NCBI RefSeq assembly: GCF_900198405.1 | Contig: NZ_FZMR01000024.1 | Span: 1 to 34,864, forward strand | Length of the DNA: 34,864 nucleotides | Origin: Helicobacter cetorum | GTDB lineage: Bacteria > Campylobacterota > Campylobacteria > Campylobacterales > Helicobacteraceae | Direction: 5' to 3' | Shown: in pieces, positions 32,569-34,864 of the stretch | Layout of the letters: every line of letters begins with the position of its first letter | How positions within the stretch are numbered: the stretch's first letter is position 1 | Notes under the pieces: model-generated | Seen by the model: only the letters and a program-made list of their open reading frames with translations | What the model was told of the DNA's origin: nothing | Database searches by the model: none | Position numbers and translations under genes: made by a program

Positions 32569-34596
32569 GTGTTAGAAACTTTGAATCTAAACCCCGAACA
32601 AAATAAAGCCGCTACAGCAACAATGGGGCATAACTTAATCATTGCAAGTGCAGGCACAGGTAAGACTTCTACGATTGTGGGGCGGATTTTACACTTGCTA
32701 AATCATGGCATAAAACCTGAAGAAATCTTGCTCTTAACCTTTACGAATAAAGCGAGTAATGAGATGATTGAAAGGGTAGCCAAGTATTCCAAACTAAGCT
32801 CTAAAATTGAAGCAGGCACTTTTCATGCAGTCGCCTATCGCTATTTAAAAGAGCATTATCCTAATTTGAGTCTCAAACAACCACGAGAATTAAGAAAACT
32901 CTTAGAAAGCATTGTGGATACTAAAAATTTTATTGATGATGATAAAAAGCCCTACACCACGCAACATTTATACGCCCTCTACTCCCTTTATACTAACGCC
33001 CTAAAAGAAGAAGATTTTAGCACATGGCTAACTAGCAAAAACCCTGAACACACTCAATACAGCATTTTTTATGAAAACATTTTAGAAGAGTTTGAAAACA
33101 CCAAAAAAAAGCATAACTATATAGACTATAACGACTTGTTGCTTTTATTTAAAAAAGCCATGCTAGAAAAGGGCAGTCCCTATAAAGAAGTGCTTTGTGA
33201 TGAATTTCAAGACACAAACCCCTTACAAGAATCCATTTTAGACGCTATAAACCCCCCAAGTCTCTTTTGTGTGGGCGATTATGACCAAAGCATTTATGCT
33301 TTTAATGGGGCTGATATTTCTATCATCTCTAATTTCACTCAAAAATACAAGAACGCCCAAGTTTTTACTTTAACCAAAAACTACCGCTCCTCTAAAGAAA
33401 TCCTAGACTTAGCTAATAAAGTGATACAACATAACGAACGCATTTATCCTAAGAATTTAGAAGTGGTAAAATCAGGGAGTTTTAGTAAGCCCACGCTTTT
33501 AAACTATAACGACAATATCACGCAATGCCAAGATATAGCCAAACGCATTGTAATGAGAAAAAATTTTAAAGAAGTAGCAGTGATTTTTAGGAATAATGCA
33601 AGCGCGGATTTAATAGAGGCCTCTTTAAGAACACTTGGAGTGCCAAGCAAGAGAAAGGGTAGCACAAGCTTTTTTGAATCCAAAGAAATCGCATTAGTTT
33701 TAGATATTTGCACGCTTATTTTTAACCCTAAAGATATTATGGCAGCCATTCATATTCTAAGCTATGTGAGCGATGTAGGGCCTAATATCGCTAAGGATAT
33801 TTATGAAGCCTTAATGCTACTAGGTGATGGGGATTTAAAGCTTGGTCTAACTAGCCCTAATAAAGAAGTCAAAATCTATTCTAAGAAAAAAGAAATCACT
33901 TCTATGGGGCTTTTTGAAGAAATTTTTGCCCTAGAAAATAGCTCAAGGTTTAATGGCGTTATTTCTAAGGCGTTTTTTTCACACCCGGTTTTTATGCACC
34001 CTAAAATCTCTATGAATGGGGCTAAAATGTTAAGCGATTTTTTTACCCTCTATGTTTGCGCCCCTACTCATTCGCCTATTTCTTTAATCAAACACATCAC
34101 TACAAGCACATTTTTTCAAACCTTTAAAACACGCCTTTTAAAAGAACGCTCCAAAAATAAGGACGGCTCTAACAACGAGTTTAAGCACCTTCAAGCTCAA
34201 AAACGCTTTAATGAAAAGATGGAATTATTAAGCTCTTTAGCTAAAAATTACCAAAATTTAGGGCGTTTTTTAAATGGCACCTTACTTGGCGCTAATGAAG
34301 CTTCGCAAGGAAATGGCGTGAATCTATTAAGCGTGCATGCCTCTAAGGGCTTAGAATTTAAAGATGTTTATATTATAGATTTAATGGAAGGGCGTTTTCC
34401 TAACCACAAGCTGATGAATACTGGGGGCGGAGTAGAAGAAGAAAGAAGGCTTTTTTATGTCGCTGTTACAAGAGCTAAAGAAAATCTATGGCTCTCTTAT
34501 GCTAAAAGTGAATTAAGAGACAACGCTAAGAACAAAGAATACGAGCCGTCTATGTTCTTGTATGAAGCAGGACTTTTAAAGAAAAAAGTTAAATAA
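32569..34596 (+). CDS. rep: Rep/UvrD-type superfamily 1 DNA helicase (HP0911-like)
   Basis: A 675-residue 3'-5' DNA helicase. The seven motifs are in order: ASAGTGKTS (Walker A), LLTFTNKASNEM (Ia), LLCDEFQDTNPLQ-like LCDEFQDTNPLQ (II), VGDYDQSIYAFNGA (III), LTKNYRSSKEI (IV), LLSVHASKGLEFKDVYI (V) and ERRLFYVAVTRAKENL (VI). It unwinds DNA in replication restart or repair; whether it is Rep or UvrD in function is not decided by sequence alone. The start is GTG with AGGA at 32559-32562. It probably shares a transcript with the methyltransferase. Confidence 0.93.
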   Translation: MLETLNLNPEQNKAATATMGHNLIIASAGTGKTSTIVGRILHLLNHGIKPEEILLLTFTNKASNEMIERVAKYSKLSSKIEAGTFHAVAYRYLKEHYPNLSLKQPRELRKLLESIVDTKNFIDDDKKPYTTQHLYALYSLYTNALKEEDFSTWLTSKNPEHTQYSIFYENILEEFENTKKKHNYIDYNDLLLLFKKAMLEKGSPYKEVLCDEFQDTNPLQESILDAINPPSLFCVGDYDQSIYAFNGADISIISNFTQKYKNAQVFTLTKNYRSSKEILDLANKVIQHNERIYPKNLEVVKSGSFSKPTLLNYNDNITQCQDIAKRIVMRKNFKEVAVIFRNNASADLIEASLRTLGVPSKRKGSTSFFESKEIALVLDICTLIFNPKDIMAAIHILSYVSDVGPNIAKDIYEALMLLGDGDLKLGLTSPNKEVKIYSKKKEITSMGLFEEIFALENSSRFNGVISKAFFSHPVFMHPKISMNGAKMLSDFFTLYVCAPTHSPISLIKHITTSTFFQTFKTRLLKERSKNKDGSNNEFKHLQAQKRFNEKMELLSSLAKNYQNLGRFLNGTLLGANEASQGNGVNLLSVHASKGLEFKDVYIIDLMEGRFPNHKLMNTGGGVEEERRLFYVAVTRAKENLWLSYAKSELRDNAKNKEYEPSMFLYEAGLLKKKVK

Positions 34597-34631
34597 CTCT
34601 TATTTCTACTCCCCCTTGCCCCCCTTTATGC

Positions 34632-34637
34632 TACAAT
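34632..34637 (+). promoter_or_regulatory. -10 box of the Hop-type gene
   Basis: TACAAT lies 54 bases before the ATG, giving a start near 34644. AAGGAA at 34678-34683 is the ribosome site. Confidence 0.5.
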
Positions 34638-34691
34638 TAAAACTTATTTTTATTTCATTCATAAAATCATTTAAAAAAAGGAAATTTCTTA

Positions 34692-34864
34692 ATGTCTCAT
34701 AACAGATTAAAATTTTTTAGTGCTTTAAGTTTAAGTTTATCTCTAGCTAGTTCTTTAATGGCTGAAGAAAGCGCTTGGTTTTTAGGGGCTAACTATCAAA
34801 TGGCACAAATGAGTCAAAGTTCTACTATGACTAACCCTTATTACAATAACCCTGATATTTTCGG
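34692..34864 (+). CDS. Hop-family outer membrane protein, 5' part only
   Basis: The first 57 codons of a gene cut by the window edge. A signal peptide (about residues 1-24, ending SLASSLMA) is followed by EESAWFLGANYQMAQMSQ, the N-terminal beta-strand pattern of H. pylori Hop adhesins and porins. After the HP0911-like helicase H. pylori has hopC/alpA (HP0912) and hopB/alpB (HP0913), so an AlpA-like laminin-binding adhesin is likely by context. The visible part does not decide this. Confidence 0.8.
   Translation, partial: MSHNRLKFFSALSLSLSLASSLMAEESAWFLGANYQMAQMSQSSTMTNPYYNNPDIF

Overview
The window is AT-rich, compact epsilonproteobacterial chromosome. It carries arsRS, hemB, hypBCD, a HP0902-type cupin, ackA-pta, fliK-flgD-flgE, pepF-kefB with a Hor-type outer membrane protein, and at the right edge the start of a Hop-type outer membrane protein. 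Together these point to a gastric Helicobacter close to H. pylori. It is not H. pylori itself: it also has a complete N-acetylneuraminate cassette (neuB-neuC-neuA), a purF, and a different gene order. H. cetorum or a related animal gastric species is my guess. The species call is inference; HP numbers below are from memory.

Left part (1-10259, all minus strand). A TPR-like protein and a CiaD-like protein are followed by a one-directional run: arsR, arsS, purF, a YhcC-type radical SAM gene, hemB, yebC, neuB, neuC, neuA. Spacing is tight or overlapping. Long homopolymers sit at three junctions: C13 in the arsS tail just before purF, G13 between neuB and neuC, and C17 right after neuA (G or C as read on the coding strand). 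A T27 tract follows the last. A strong ribosome site and ATG lie inside the neuA 3' end, directly before C17. The cluster therefore looks like a phase-variable arrangement in which sialic-acid synthesis, purF and the acid sensor's tail could all be affected by slipped-strand changes.

Middle part (10260-19136). On the plus strand: a Hor-like outer membrane protein, a hairpin-rich 374-bp gap, a KefB-type antiporter, PepF, and four conserved proteins of unknown role (HP0469 to HP0466-like). One of the four looks like an SdhB/HdrB-type redox protein that has lost its cluster cysteines. A YbfB/YjiJ-type MFS transporter converges on them. Initiator tRNA-Met and tRNA-Gln follow on the minus strand with a clear sigma-70 promoter.

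Right part (19137-34864). A small, apparently leaderless gene and an unrecognised 500-residue protein converge. The latter is built of three related modules, two of them nearly identical in DNA (five differences in 231 bp, period 438 bp). Then come hypB-hypC-hypD (NiFe hydrogenase maturation), the cupin, and pta-ackA, all minus. On the plus strand are fliK-flgD-flgE behind a sigma-54 promoter, a frameshifted remnant in front of an apparently orphan N6-adenine methyltransferase, a Rep/UvrD helicase, and the first 57 codons of a Hop-type outer membrane protein.

Relative to the H. pylori 26695 order as I remember it, three blocks (about HP0162-0168, HP0466-0472 and HP0897-0913) are joined here. 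The best candidates for something undescribed are the homopolymer-gated neu/purF/arsS cluster, the three-module repeat protein, and the cysteine-less HdrB-like protein. I saw no CRISPR array, insertion sequence or prophage.
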